A program made the translations under genes and the position numbers. 64,000 nucleotides of DNA from Clostridium lundense DSM 17049 (GTDB lineage: Bacteria > Bacillota > Clostridia > Clostridiales > Clostridiaceae), in the NCBI RefSeq assembly GCF_000619945.1, contig NZ_JHVC01000003.1, forward strand, positions 186,001 to 250,000. The letters are read 5' to 3'. This document shows, piece after piece, positions 1 through 6,872 of the stretch. The notes under the pieces were generated by a model, which was given only the letters and a program-made list of their open reading frames with translations, had not been told where the DNA came from and did not search any database. Each line of letters starts with the position of its first letter. Within the stretch, counting starts at the first letter, position 1.

Positions 1-388
1 AAAACACTCTTTTTTGGGAAGAATCAATACCTTCTTTTACTGAACAGATTTTTAGGTAATTTTCATTAAGAGAAGAAATTATTATTTTCTGTCCTTCTTT
101 AATTGAAAACTCTTCTATATTTAAATTATTAGAGAATACATTTTTATATGCATTTGTTAAAAATTCTATATATTTCTCTAAATTATTCTGTGAAAATACA
201 ATATTATTAAATATATCGCCTCTTTTAAAGCATAAATTATATACTTCTTTTCCCACATGGTCATTTTTCACAACAAACAAAATGTAATCTAAATATTTAT
301 TTAAAGTCCTCTCTGGAATGAATTTTACGCCGTATTTAAATCTGTTACCTAATGTATTTTTTGGTAAAACAAAATTATTTATTTTCAC
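1..388 (-). CDS. Partial protein of unknown function (N-terminal 129 residues)
   Basis: An open frame runs from a GTG at 388-386 off the left edge of the window, so the C-terminus is missing. A GGAGAA ribosome binding site lies six bases before the GTG. The visible protein begins VKINNFVLPKNTLGNRFKYG and is lysine- and asparagine-rich, with no signal peptide, membrane segment or motif I recognise. A phenylalanine-rich middle and a C-terminal 'EGQKIIISSLNENYLKI' stretch suggest an ordinary globular beta-rich cytoplasmic protein. The gene diverges from the HNH gene at 642. I do not recognise the family, and the rest of the gene is needed for a call. Confidence 0.6.
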   Translation of the reverse strand, partial: MKINNFVLPKNTLGNRFKYGVKFIPERTLNKYLDYILFVVKNDHVGKEVYNLCFKRGDIFNNIVFSQNNLEKYIEFLTNAYKNVFSNNLNIEEFSIKEGQKIIISSLNENYLKICSVKEGIDSSQKRVF

Positions 389-484
389 GACAAATTCTCC
401 TTTTTTTCGATTAAATTTAATACATCTATTATACTCTAAAATTTTTATTCCAAAGCCTTTTGCTGAATATTAAAACAATTTTAA

Positions 485-550
485 TTTTATCCAAAAACTA
501 ATCTTTTGTGGGAGTAAAAACTTCCTCTGAAGCCAAGAACTCTGTTTATA
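485..550 (+). repeat. Truncated copy A of a structured intergenic repeat
   Basis: The stretch from about 509 to 549 is nearly identical (about 40 of 42 bases) to 60464-60503: gtgggag, a run of A, then tcctctgaagccaagaactc. The sequence around gtggga pairs with the downstream cttcctc, giving a hairpin with a short A-rich loop. A 'ttatcc' precedes it at 487-492 as in copy C, but the long 5' arm of copy C is absent. It lies between the divergent genes at 388 and 642. See the finding on this family. Confidence 0.6.
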
Positions 551-586
551 TAAAAATATATAATAACTAATAATTTTGAATATTCA

Positions 587-614
587 TTGTTAACTGCGTG
601 AACTAGGTTATACT
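587..614 (+). promoter_or_regulatory. Sigma-A-type promoter of the HNH gene
   Basis: TTGTTA at 587-592 and TATACT at 609-614 are separated by 16 bases and sit about 28 bases before the ATG at 642. This is a good vegetative promoter by sequence; the transcription start is not proved. Confidence 0.5.
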
Positions 615-641
615 ATACGTGAAAGGATAAGTGAAATTATT

Positions 642-1055
642 ATGAATATACCTAATTCAGATAAACAATATATATATATTCGAGATAACGAAAAGTGTTA
701 CTATTGTAAAAAAAATTTAAAACTAAATAAGATTACTCTAGATCACTTTCTCCCAAAAAGTAAACGGGGTACTACCGATGTATTTAATTTAGTAACTTGC
801 TGCAAGTTTTGTAACAAACTTAAAAGCAATAAAATTCCTGAAAACTATGAGGAAACTATATTAAAACTTTTTATAAAAGCTGTAGAAGATAATCGTATAC
901 TAGGTAGTGGTTTAAAGATTTCTCAAAAAGAACTTAAAGAAGAACTTCTAAAAGTAAATAAAATTGAAGATTTAACAAATAACTTTATATTTCAAAGTCC
1001 AGATAAAAGATTTTATGTTAAGAATAATAGGATATTTAAAATAATATACCTTTAG
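642..1055 (+). CDS. Small HNH endonuclease
   Basis: A 137-residue stand-alone HNH nuclease. The zinc-binding frame is complete: CYYC at residues 19-22, the catalytic LDH motif at about 33-35 in 'ITLDHFLPKSKRG', the conserved Asn in 'DVFNLVT', and a second CKFC pair at about 54-57. HNH proteins cut or nick DNA with a histidine general base and one divalent metal. The C-terminal 70 residues are charged and carry no known domain. It has its own promoter and no partner gene such as a methylase, terminase or intein. It could be a restriction-type nuclease, a phage remnant or a domestic nuclease. A weak AAAGGA ribosome binding site lies rather far (about 14 bases) upstream. Confidence 0.8.
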   Translation: MNIPNSDKQYIYIRDNEKCYYCKKNLKLNKITLDHFLPKSKRGTTDVFNLVTCCKFCNKLKSNKIPENYEETILKLFIKAVEDNRILGSGLKISQKELKEELLKVNKIEDLTNNFIFQSPDKRFYVKNNRIFKIIYL

Positions 1056-1146
1056 TGCAAATTCATTTTTTTGTTTTTACTCCTATGTACACTTTATTCA
1101 GATACGGCCTATCCTCTTCTATGTTATAAATAATTCACATTTTTTA

Positions 1147-1204
1147 TTGACACACAAAAAAGTAAGTGATATATTTATAACATAAGTTACAAATATATCA
1201 CTTA
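1147..1204 (+). promoter_or_regulatory. Promoter overlapped by a perfect 14-bp inverted repeat (candidate autoregulatory operator)
   Basis: TTGACA (1147-1152) and TATATT (1170-1175) are spaced by exactly 17 bases. The -10 box lies inside the left arm (1163-1176, taagtgatatattt) of a perfect 14-bp inverted repeat; the right arm is 1191-1204, after a 14-base gap. A GGGAGG ribosome binding site follows at 1205-1210. A regulator bound to both arms would cover the -10 and start region, so repression by the XRE protein encoded at 1609 is the natural reading. A hairpin in the 5' UTR is also possible. Confidence 0.6.
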
Positions 1205-1216
1205 GGGAGGAATATT

Positions 1217-1609
1217 ATGAGAAAAAGGATTAGTTTAAAAGCATGGATGGCTATAAAAACTATACCTGCATTATTATTAGTTTTATTCTATTGGATGTGT
1301 GTAAGCGTAAAGTACAAACCAATATACACATATCTACAATATGCCATATTGGCATGTATGTTTGCAAGTTTGTATATAATCAAAAAAAATCGTGACATAT
1401 TTGATGAATCTGCAAAAGAAATTCTTAGTAAGGCGGATACTATTTGTTTTAAGTTATCCTATGTTGTTTTTGGTATTTTACTTTTGCCTTGCGTACTAAT
1501 TAATACAAATACAATCATTATAGGATATGGGATAGTTATTGGTTTGTGCATACTTACTGTATTACGCAGCGTTATCTTTTGTGTGATTGATTCAAAGGGG
1601 ATGTACTAA
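1217..1609 (+). CDS. Four-helix membrane protein paired with an XRE regulator
   Basis: A 130-residue integral membrane protein with about four hydrophobic segments, near residues 10-29, 36-55, 76-96 and 98-122. A polar charged loop, 'KKNRDIFDESAKEILSKAD', lies between the second and third. This layout resembles the small clostridial/bacillar membrane proteins (DUF2178-like) encoded immediately before a short helix-turn-helix protein; that family name is from memory and tentative. The ATG at 1217 has a strong GGGAGG site. Its stop overlaps the next start as TAATG, so the two are translationally coupled. It may act as a membrane-bound antirepressor or sensor for the regulator; the function is unknown. 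Confidence 0.65.
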   Translation: MRKRISLKAWMAIKTIPALLLVLFYWMCVSVKYKPIYTYLQYAILACMFASLYIIKKNRDIFDESAKEILSKADTICFKLSYVVFGILLLPCVLINTNTIIIGYGIVIGLCILTVLRSVIFCVIDSKGMY

Positions 1610-1818
1610 TGCCTAGATTAATAACTAAGGTTAAAGAATACAGAGAAAATGCAGGAATGAAGCAAAGTGAACTAGCTGAATTGATTGGCGTAAGACGAGA
1701 AACAATAGTTCATTTAGAAAATGGCAGGTACAATCCTTCACTTAAACTGGGAATGGATATTGCAAAAATATTTAATACAACAGTTGAGGAATTATTCAAA
1801 TTCGAAGATGATAAATAA
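1609..1818 (+). CDS. XRE-family transcriptional regulator (short Cro/CI-like)
   Basis: A 69-residue protein consisting almost entirely of one helix-turn-helix domain. 'MKQSELAELIGVRRETIVHLENGRYNPSLKLGMDIA' split over residues 17-52 is the classic HTH_3 pattern (QSELAEL, then VRRETI, then ENGRYNPSL), followed by 'FNTTVEELFKFED', typical of the YvaO/SdpR-neighbour type of short regulators. It starts at the ATG inside the TAATG overlap with the upstream membrane protein gene. Probable role: repressor of its own operon through the palindrome at 1163-1204. A terminator hairpin follows at 1835-1867. Confidence 0.85.
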   Translation: MPRLITKVKEYRENAGMKQSELAELIGVRRETIVHLENGRYNPSLKLGMDIAKIFNTTVEELFKFEDDK

Positions 1819-1834
1819 TAAGTACTATATTGCA

Positions 1835-1867
1835 AATTAAAAGAGGAACTTATCTCCTCTTTTAATT
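1835..1867 (+). terminator. Hairpin after the XRE gene
   Basis: A perfect 13-bp stem (1835-1847 with 1855-1867, aattaaaagagga) closes a 7-base loop. The T-rich right arm acts as the tract for the plus strand, and the A-rich left arm does so for the minus strand, so it may work for both converging genes. Confidence 0.7.
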
Positions 1868-1959
1868 GTATATTTAGTTTCACACTTCCTAAAACTTAAT
1901 CATAGATTTTTTATCAATGTTTTATATGACACACTTCATTTTCTATTATATGCTATCAT

Positions 1960-2859
1960 TTAATAATAAAGTTTTCCTTCTATTCTTCTTTCATATCCTG
2001 ACCAAGTACCTGGAGTCATTCCTTCTTTGATTTGTGATATTTTATTTAAAGTAGCATCTATATAATCAGCATAGTGAACTATATAAGCTTCTTCAGTATT
2101 AGGCTGCTTTGGAGATCCAAATTCAACCTTTCCATGATGTTGAACTATACAACCTTTCATTCTTTCTTTAAATTCCTCACTATAAAGTTCAGGATTAGCA
2201 TTAAAGGCTTCTGCAAGCATTGAAACACCTATAACAATATGTCCCTCCATTTCTCCTCTTAATGTATAAGAAAAAGGTCCATCTACAAACAGTTCATGTA
2301 TCTTTCCTATATCATGAAGTTTAGCTGCAAGTATTGCTATTTCCTTATTTCTACAATCATATCTATAAGCTAAAGTTTTTGCTATATACATTACATTTAG
2401 AGTATGTTCTGCCAGCCCTCCTCTATAGTTATGATGTTGACTCACCCCTCCTATGCTCTTTTTAAATTGTCTTAAAAATTCTTCGTTTTTAAAAAAGTAG
2501 TCATTTAAAGCTATTATTTCTTTACTTTTAAATTCTTCCTTTGATATTTGCTCTATCTCATTAATTATATCTTCAATTGGTGTTTTAATTGTAGGAAGAT
2601 AATCTTCCATATTAAAATTTTCTATTTTTTCAAAAGAGGTTATATCAAAAACATTTCCTACTAATCCCTCTGCTAATATTACGTCTCCAACTTTAAGCAT
2701 ATCCTCTTTATCAGGTATTATGGATTTAATATCTCCTGTATTATCTCCTATATAAGCAGTAGTATTATTATTTTCATCTCTAAAAAGCTTTTTCATTATC
2801 ATTAAACAAGTTTTTACACTTGTTCCAGCCTTCATATTCTTAACATATAAATCCTTCAT
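1960..2859 (-). CDS. yhaM: YhaM-family 3'-5' exoribonuclease / HD-domain hydrolase
   Basis: A 299-residue protein with an N-terminal OB-fold nucleic-acid-binding region (about residues 15-80, with 'AYIGDNTGDIKSIIPD') and a C-terminal HD phosphohydrolase domain. The HD metal ligands are visible: H142-H143 ahead of 'YRGGLAEHT' (H152), 'AAKLHDIGKI' with H182-D183, then 'EMEGHIVIG' and 'CIVQHHGKVEFGSPKQPNTEEAYIVHYADYID' further on. YhaM-type enzymes shorten RNA and single-stranded DNA from the 3' end and are about 310 residues in Bacillus, so the length fits. The ATG at 2859 has a GGAGAA site. It is encoded alone, convergent with the XRE gene. Other HD-OB hydrolases cannot be excluded. Confidence 0.75.
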   Translation of the reverse strand: MKDLYVKNMKAGTSVKTCLMIMKKLFRDENNNTTAYIGDNTGDIKSIIPDKEDMLKVGDVILAEGLVGNVFDITSFEKIENFNMEDYLPTIKTPIEDIINEIEQISKEEFKSKEIIALNDYFFKNEEFLRQFKKSIGGVSQHHNYRGGLAEHTLNVMYIAKTLAYRYDCRNKEIAILAAKLHDIGKIHELFVDGPFSYTLRGEMEGHIVIGVSMLAEAFNANPELYSEEFKERMKGCIVQHHGKVEFGSPKQPNTEEAYIVHYADYIDATLNKISQIKEGMTPGTWSGYERRIEGKLYY

Positions 2860-2992
2860 ATAATTTTCTCCTTTTCTATAATATATATATTCTAATCCGT
2901 AAATTACTCGCTAATATGTATTATGTTCAGTCATATAAAAAAATATAAAAGGATTTAAAATTCCAATTATAGAAACTTTAAATCCTAATTTA

Positions 2993-3496
2993 CTAATAAC
3001 TTATCTCTTCCCAATCTATATATCTATTTAATATTTCTACAGATTTTACTAGATAATCTTCTTCTAATTGAGAAAATCGTCCTACATAAGGACTATCTAA
3101 ATCTAAAACTCCATAAACTTTATTATTTTTTATAATAGGAATAACTAGCTCAGAATTTGAAGCTGCATCACAGGATATATGTCCTTCAAAACTATGTACA
3201 TTCTCTACTCTCATTACTTTTCTATTTTTTACAGCAGTGCCACAAACTCCATTTCCTAACTTTATTCTATTACATGCAGGCAATCCTTGAAAAGGTCCTA
3301 AGACTAATTCTCCATTTTTCATTATATAAAACCCAACCCAATTAATTTTATAAACCAAAGCGTTAATTATGGCAGAAGCATTACTTAAGTTTGTTATTAT
3401 ATCCTTTTCATCACCTATTAATCCTTCTAACATGGTAATCATATTTTTATATTTTTCTTCTTCACTTAACCCATCGAAAACACTTATGTCGAACAT
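2993..3496 (-). CDS. GAF-domain free methionine-(R)-sulfoxide reductase
   Basis: A single GAF domain of the fRMsr type. Three catalytic-type cysteines appear in the frame 'LGPFQGLPAC', 'NGVCGTA' and 'GHISCD'. Their spacing of 10 and 24 residues is the same as in the E. coli enzyme (C84, C94, C118, from memory). The family reduces free methionine-R-sulfoxide with thioredoxin-type electron donors, repairing oxidised methionine in the cytoplasm. I start at the ATG at 3496, which has a GGGGGA site eight bases upstream; an earlier in-frame TTG at 3511 lies within that site. The gene follows the inositol-phosphatase gene closely (17 bases from its stop to this start), so the two are probably cotranscribed. 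Confidence 0.85.
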   Translation of the reverse strand: MFDISVFDGLSEEEKYKNMITMLEGLIGDEKDIITNLSNASAIINALVYKINWVGFYIMKNGELVLGPFQGLPACNRIKLGNGVCGTAVKNRKVMRVENVHSFEGHISCDAASNSELVIPIIKNNKVYGVLDLDSPYVGRFSQLEEDYLVKSVEILNRYIDWEEISY

Positions 3497-3512
3497 ATAT
3501 TTTTCCCCCAAT

Positions 3513-4310
3513 TTAAAAATATTTATGCACCTTATTTATTCTCTCACAAATTAAGCCTAATATTTTTTCATTTGCTGCTATAATATTTGTTCCTTCTTCT
3601 CCATTTTCTTTTTTAATTTTTGATGTAATTACTTTTCCACCAGCTTCTCTTACAATAAGTTCTCCTGCAGCTAAATCCCAAAGACCTAATTTAAGTTCCC
3701 AATATCCATCTATTCTACCACAAGCTACAGAACAAAGATCAAAAGCCGCACTTCCTGTTCTTCTAATCCCCTGAAGATCCCTTACCAAGCTAGTAAATAA
3801 ATTTACATTATTATGTTCTGAAATTTTTTTATCATAAGGAAATCCTGTTGTAAGTATACATTCTCCAAGCTGTTCTTTCTTCCCAACTTCTATTTTTTCT
3901 CCATTTAAAAATGCACCTTCTCCTTTTATAGAGTAAAACATTTCATCAAGCTTCGGTACATAAACTACTCCTAGTACAGTCTCTTCCAAATGTTTTAAAG
4001 CTATAGATATACAAAATATAGGGAAGGCATGTAAATAATTATTTGTTCCATCTAATGGATCTATAACCCATGTATATGGACTTTCTGAATTTAATTTTCC
4101 TTTTTCTTCTGATAGTATAGAATGGTCAGGATAGTTCTCCTTTATTCTTTCTATAATAATTTTTTCAGAAAGAATATCTACTTCTGTTACCATATCTATT
4201 TTTGTACTTTTGCTAGAATACTTTATATCTCCATTAAACTTTTCTAACTGAATTTTACCAACTTCTAAAGCCCACGCTTTTACATTTGATAAAACTTCTT
4301 TTAAATCCAT
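3513..4310 (-). CDS. Inositol monophosphatase family protein (SuhB-like)
   Basis: A 265-residue member of the Mg2+-dependent inositol monophosphatase superfamily. The metal and substrate motifs are all present: 'SEEK' (E68-E69), 'WVIDPLDGTNNY' (D84, D87) and 'LWDLAAGELIVREAGG' (D212). These enzymes hydrolyse inositol-1-phosphate or related phosphates (PAP, fructose bisphosphate); the substrate cannot be told from sequence. The start is set at the ATG at 4310, preceded by gagggtgat; an upstream in-frame ATG at 4352 lacks a good site. The fRMsr-like gene follows directly. Confidence 0.85.
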   Translation of the reverse strand: MDLKEVLSNVKAWALEVGKIQLEKFNGDIKYSSKSTKIDMVTEVDILSEKIIIERIKENYPDHSILSEEKGKLNSESPYTWVIDPLDGTNNYLHAFPIFCISIALKHLEETVLGVVYVPKLDEMFYSIKGEGAFLNGEKIEVGKKEQLGECILTTGFPYDKKISEHNNVNLFTSLVRDLQGIRRTGSAAFDLCSVACGRIDGYWELKLGLWDLAAGELIVREAGGKVITSKIKKENGEEGTNIIAANEKILGLICERINKVHKYF

Positions 4311-4507
4311 GAAATCACCCTCTTTTGTTAATTTTATAATATGTTTTGTCAATCTTCCAAAATTTATTATACAATATAAATACTTAAAAGTGAATTAATG
4401 CCTTAATGTTTATATATTTCATAGAAACAGCAGATTATATAGAAAATTTATTCAATATTTGTTATAATTTTCATATATATGTAATTTCTATATGGGGGTG
4501 ACGTTTC

Positions 4508-6223
4508 ATGAAATTAATAAAAAATATAAAAATAAAATGGCGACTTAGAATCTCTTTCAGTATAATTTCTCTTATAATGGTAGCTGTAGGTTTGATGGGA
4601 ATGATTAGTTTAAAGAATATTAATAAGCAATCTCAACTTATGTATGAAGAAAATTTAGCATCTATAAATAAACTCAATAACATAAAAGAAAATGCTATTG
4701 AAATTAAAATTGATATATACTCTCTTATAAATGCTAAAAATAATTTTAGGGTAAATCAAATTAAAAATAGTATAGATGAAAAATACTCAAGCATAGATAA
4801 GTTAATTGATGAATATGAAACTATTGGTTCATCTGATTCTAGTGGGGCGTATTATAAATATTTTAAAAACTATTTAAATGAAAGTAAAGATTTGAATAAT
4901 AAAACTATAGCTTTAGCTAATAAAGATCTCTATAAAGTAAACAGTGTTGAAGTATCTAATGCTGTTAATATGAATGTGCAGTTAATTGAAAGTTTAAACA
5001 GCCTAATAAAATTAAACTTAGACCATGCAAAAGAAGCTAGTGTAAGTAATTTAAGTCTATATAAAAAGATAAATATTTATATGTCTATACTAATAATATT
5101 TGGATTAATTGTATCCATAATTTTTAGCACAGTAACTTCCCAATACATAAATAAAGGTTTAAAAATTGGAATAAACTTTGCTAATGCCTTAGGAAAAGGT
5201 GACTTAACTTTTAAAACTAATGTAAATTCTAAGGATGAAGTTGGAGATTTATGTTCTGCCTTAAATAAGGCTTCTGAAAACATGCGAAATGTTACTAAAT
5301 CAATAATAGATGAAGCCTACAATATGAGCTCTAACAGTGAAAAATTATACTCTTCTGTGGAGGAAGTGTCCTTGAAATTAAAAAATTTAGATAATTATTC
5401 AAAAGAAATAGCAAAAAGCACAGAGGATTTGTCTGTTTCTACAGAAGAAGTATCTGCATCCATTGAAGAAATAGATTCAAGTATAGATGAACTTGCAGAA
5501 AAATCTACAGATGGTAGTAATAAATCAATTGAAATAAAAAAGAGAGCAGTTGTTATTAAAGATAATGGTAATAAATCCTTAGAAAGTGCTAGTAATATAT
5601 ATATAGAAAAACATAAAAACATTAAAAATGCTATAAATGAAGGTAAAGTAGTACTTCAAATAAAATCTATGGCAGAAATCATATCTAATATTGCAGAACA
5701 AACAAATCTTTTAGCTTTAAATGCAGCAATAGAAGCTGCTCGTGCCGGTGAACATGGCAGAGGTTTTTCTGTAGTTGCTGAAGAAGTAAAAAAATTAGCT
5801 GAAGAATCTTCAGAAACTGTAGGTAAAATACAGCAAATAATTGAACAAGTTCAACATTCTTTTAATAATCTTTCTAATAACTCAAAAGAAATTCTAAAAT
5901 TTATGCAACAACAAGTAAAACCTGATTATGATTTATTAATAAAAACGGGCAATCAATATGAAATAGATTCTAACTTTGTAAGCAATATGTCTGAAGATAT
6001 TGCATCCATGGCACAAGAATTAAATGCTACTATAGGCCAAATAAGTGAGTCTATTCAATCCCTAGCTTCTATTACTCAAAATTCTGCTGAGAAATCCAGC
6101 AATGTATCTCTAGATATTACAGAAGCTAGTAAAACCATGTTAGAAATAAGCAAAGTGGCCTCCTCTCAATCTAAAATGGCAGATAACCTTAATAAAATAT
6201 TATCTGGATTTAAAATTGCCTAG
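4508..6223 (+). CDS. Methyl-accepting chemotaxis protein (4-helix-bundle type sensor)
   Basis: A 571-residue transmembrane chemoreceptor. Membrane segments lie at about residues 13-35 and 190-212. Between them is a helical sensor region rich in Asn/Lys (4HB_MCP-like), then HAMP (about 212-265), then a coiled-coil signalling domain with the conserved tip 'NIAEQTNLLALNAAIEAARAGEHG' (quoted across two stretches) near residues 395-418. The region before the tip appears shorter than in the other two chemoreceptors here. The ATG has a GGGGGTGA site. It signals to CheA/CheW on binding an unknown ligand. No che genes are nearby. Repeat copy B follows the stop. Confidence 0.93.
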   Translation: MKLIKNIKIKWRLRISFSIISLIMVAVGLMGMISLKNINKQSQLMYEENLASINKLNNIKENAIEIKIDIYSLINAKNNFRVNQIKNSIDEKYSSIDKLIDEYETIGSSDSSGAYYKYFKNYLNESKDLNNKTIALANKDLYKVNSVEVSNAVNMNVQLIESLNSLIKLNLDHAKEASVSNLSLYKKINIYMSILIIFGLIVSIIFSTVTSQYINKGLKIGINFANALGKGDLTFKTNVNSKDEVGDLCSALNKASENMRNVTKSIIDEAYNMSSNSEKLYSSVEEVSLKLKNLDNYSKEIAKSTEDLSVSTEEVSASIEEIDSSIDELAEKSTDGSNKSIEIKKRAVVIKDNGNKSLESASNIYIEKHKNIKNAINEGKVVLQIKSMAEIISNIAEQTNLLALNAAIEAARAGEHGRGFSVVAEEVKKLAEESSETVGKIQQIIEQVQHSFNNLSNNSKEILKFMQQQVKPDYDLLIKTGNQYEIDSNFVSNMSEDIASMAQELNATIGQISESIQSLASITQNSAEKSSNVSLDITEASKTMLEISKVASSQSKMADNLNKILSGFKIA

Positions 6224-6259
6224 TGAAGTATATTATAATTAAATAGTGGATAAATTAAG

Positions 6260-6358
6260 TTTATCTGATAGCTTCGCTCCTGGATAAGTTCTTCTAAGTT
6301 TCAATTAGAGTATTGTATTCCTTTTTAGCAAACTCTATCTGAATCTAAGAATCCCTTA
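6260..6358 (+). repeat. Diverged copy B of the structured intergenic repeat
   Basis: Order of conserved pieces as in copy C: ttatc-tgat, a short linker with gcttcgctcc, tggataa, ttctaag, then a hairpin (6299-6311 tttcaattagagt with 6332-6344 actctatctgaat), then ctaagaa. Stem bases differ from copy C (gtggga/tccctc there) while pairing is retained. The long inner arm of copy C is missing. It lies between the chemoreceptor stop and the small gene at 6434. Confidence 0.5.
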
Positions 6359-6433
6359 ATATTTTGCAATAGAAAATGTACTTAATTTATGAGATAATCT
6401 AATATAAATACTTTCCAAGAGGTGATAATAATT

Positions 6434-6604
6434 ATGAACAAAAATATACAAATAGCCTTATTAAAAGAAGAATTAAAAGACCTACAAGAAAGCTTTAAAT
6501 ATCAATTTGGAGACAGATATATGGATTTTCCTGAAGTCCAAGCGAGACTTTCAGTTATTACAAATATGATAGCCTTTTATGAAAAAGAAGGAAATGAAGA
6601 CTAA
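6434..6604 (+). CDS. Small charged protein of unknown function (56 aa)
   Basis: A 56-residue helical protein beginning MNKNIQIALLKEELKDLQES. It has two amphipathic helices (about residues 6-24 and 33-52) around the turn 'FGDRYMDFPEVQ'. The ATG at 6434 is preceded by AGAGGTGAT; an upstream ATA/ATG-like start is less likely. The pattern of a helical hairpin with 'PEVQARLSVITNMI' is faintly like the Spo0E-type phosphatase pattern, but the SQELD core is absent, so I do not assign that family. It stands alone between the chemoreceptor and hypF. Confidence 0.55.
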   Translation: MNKNIQIALLKEELKDLQESFKYQFGDRYMDFPEVQARLSVITNMIAFYEKEGNED

Positions 6605-6641
6605 GTAAAAAGTGCCATGCAATTTTTACAGAGTATAGAGC

Positions 6642-6872
6642 ACAGAGTACAGAGTACAGATAAGGATAATTTTTCTCCATTAGCATTACGAAAAATTTTT
6701 AAATAGTTACACTTTAATTTACTAAATTTATTATATGTATAAATACAAACAAAAAATTATGAAGAACAAATACGATAGACTTACAAGTTTATCCATACTT
6801 ATTCTTTATAATTTTAAGCTTTTCTGTAGTGATAACGAAAAAAAGCTTCCTAATCTGTTCTCTGTACTCTGT
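6642..6872. repeat. MITE-like segment bounded by 20-bp inverted repeats
   Basis: The left end 6642-6661 (acagagtacagagtacagat) matches the reverse complement of 6853-6872 at 18 of 20 positions. Inside the left end is ggataatttttctcc (6664-6678), a sequence that also occurs at both ends of the palindromic segment near 18053-18174. There is no coding capacity. The right end covers the hypF stop codon. It looks like a small non-autonomous repeat, but no target duplication could be proved. Confidence 0.4.

Noticed and set aside
6434..6604. Spo0E-family phosphatase
   Set aside because: Length and helical hairpin fit loosely, but the SQELD core is absent.
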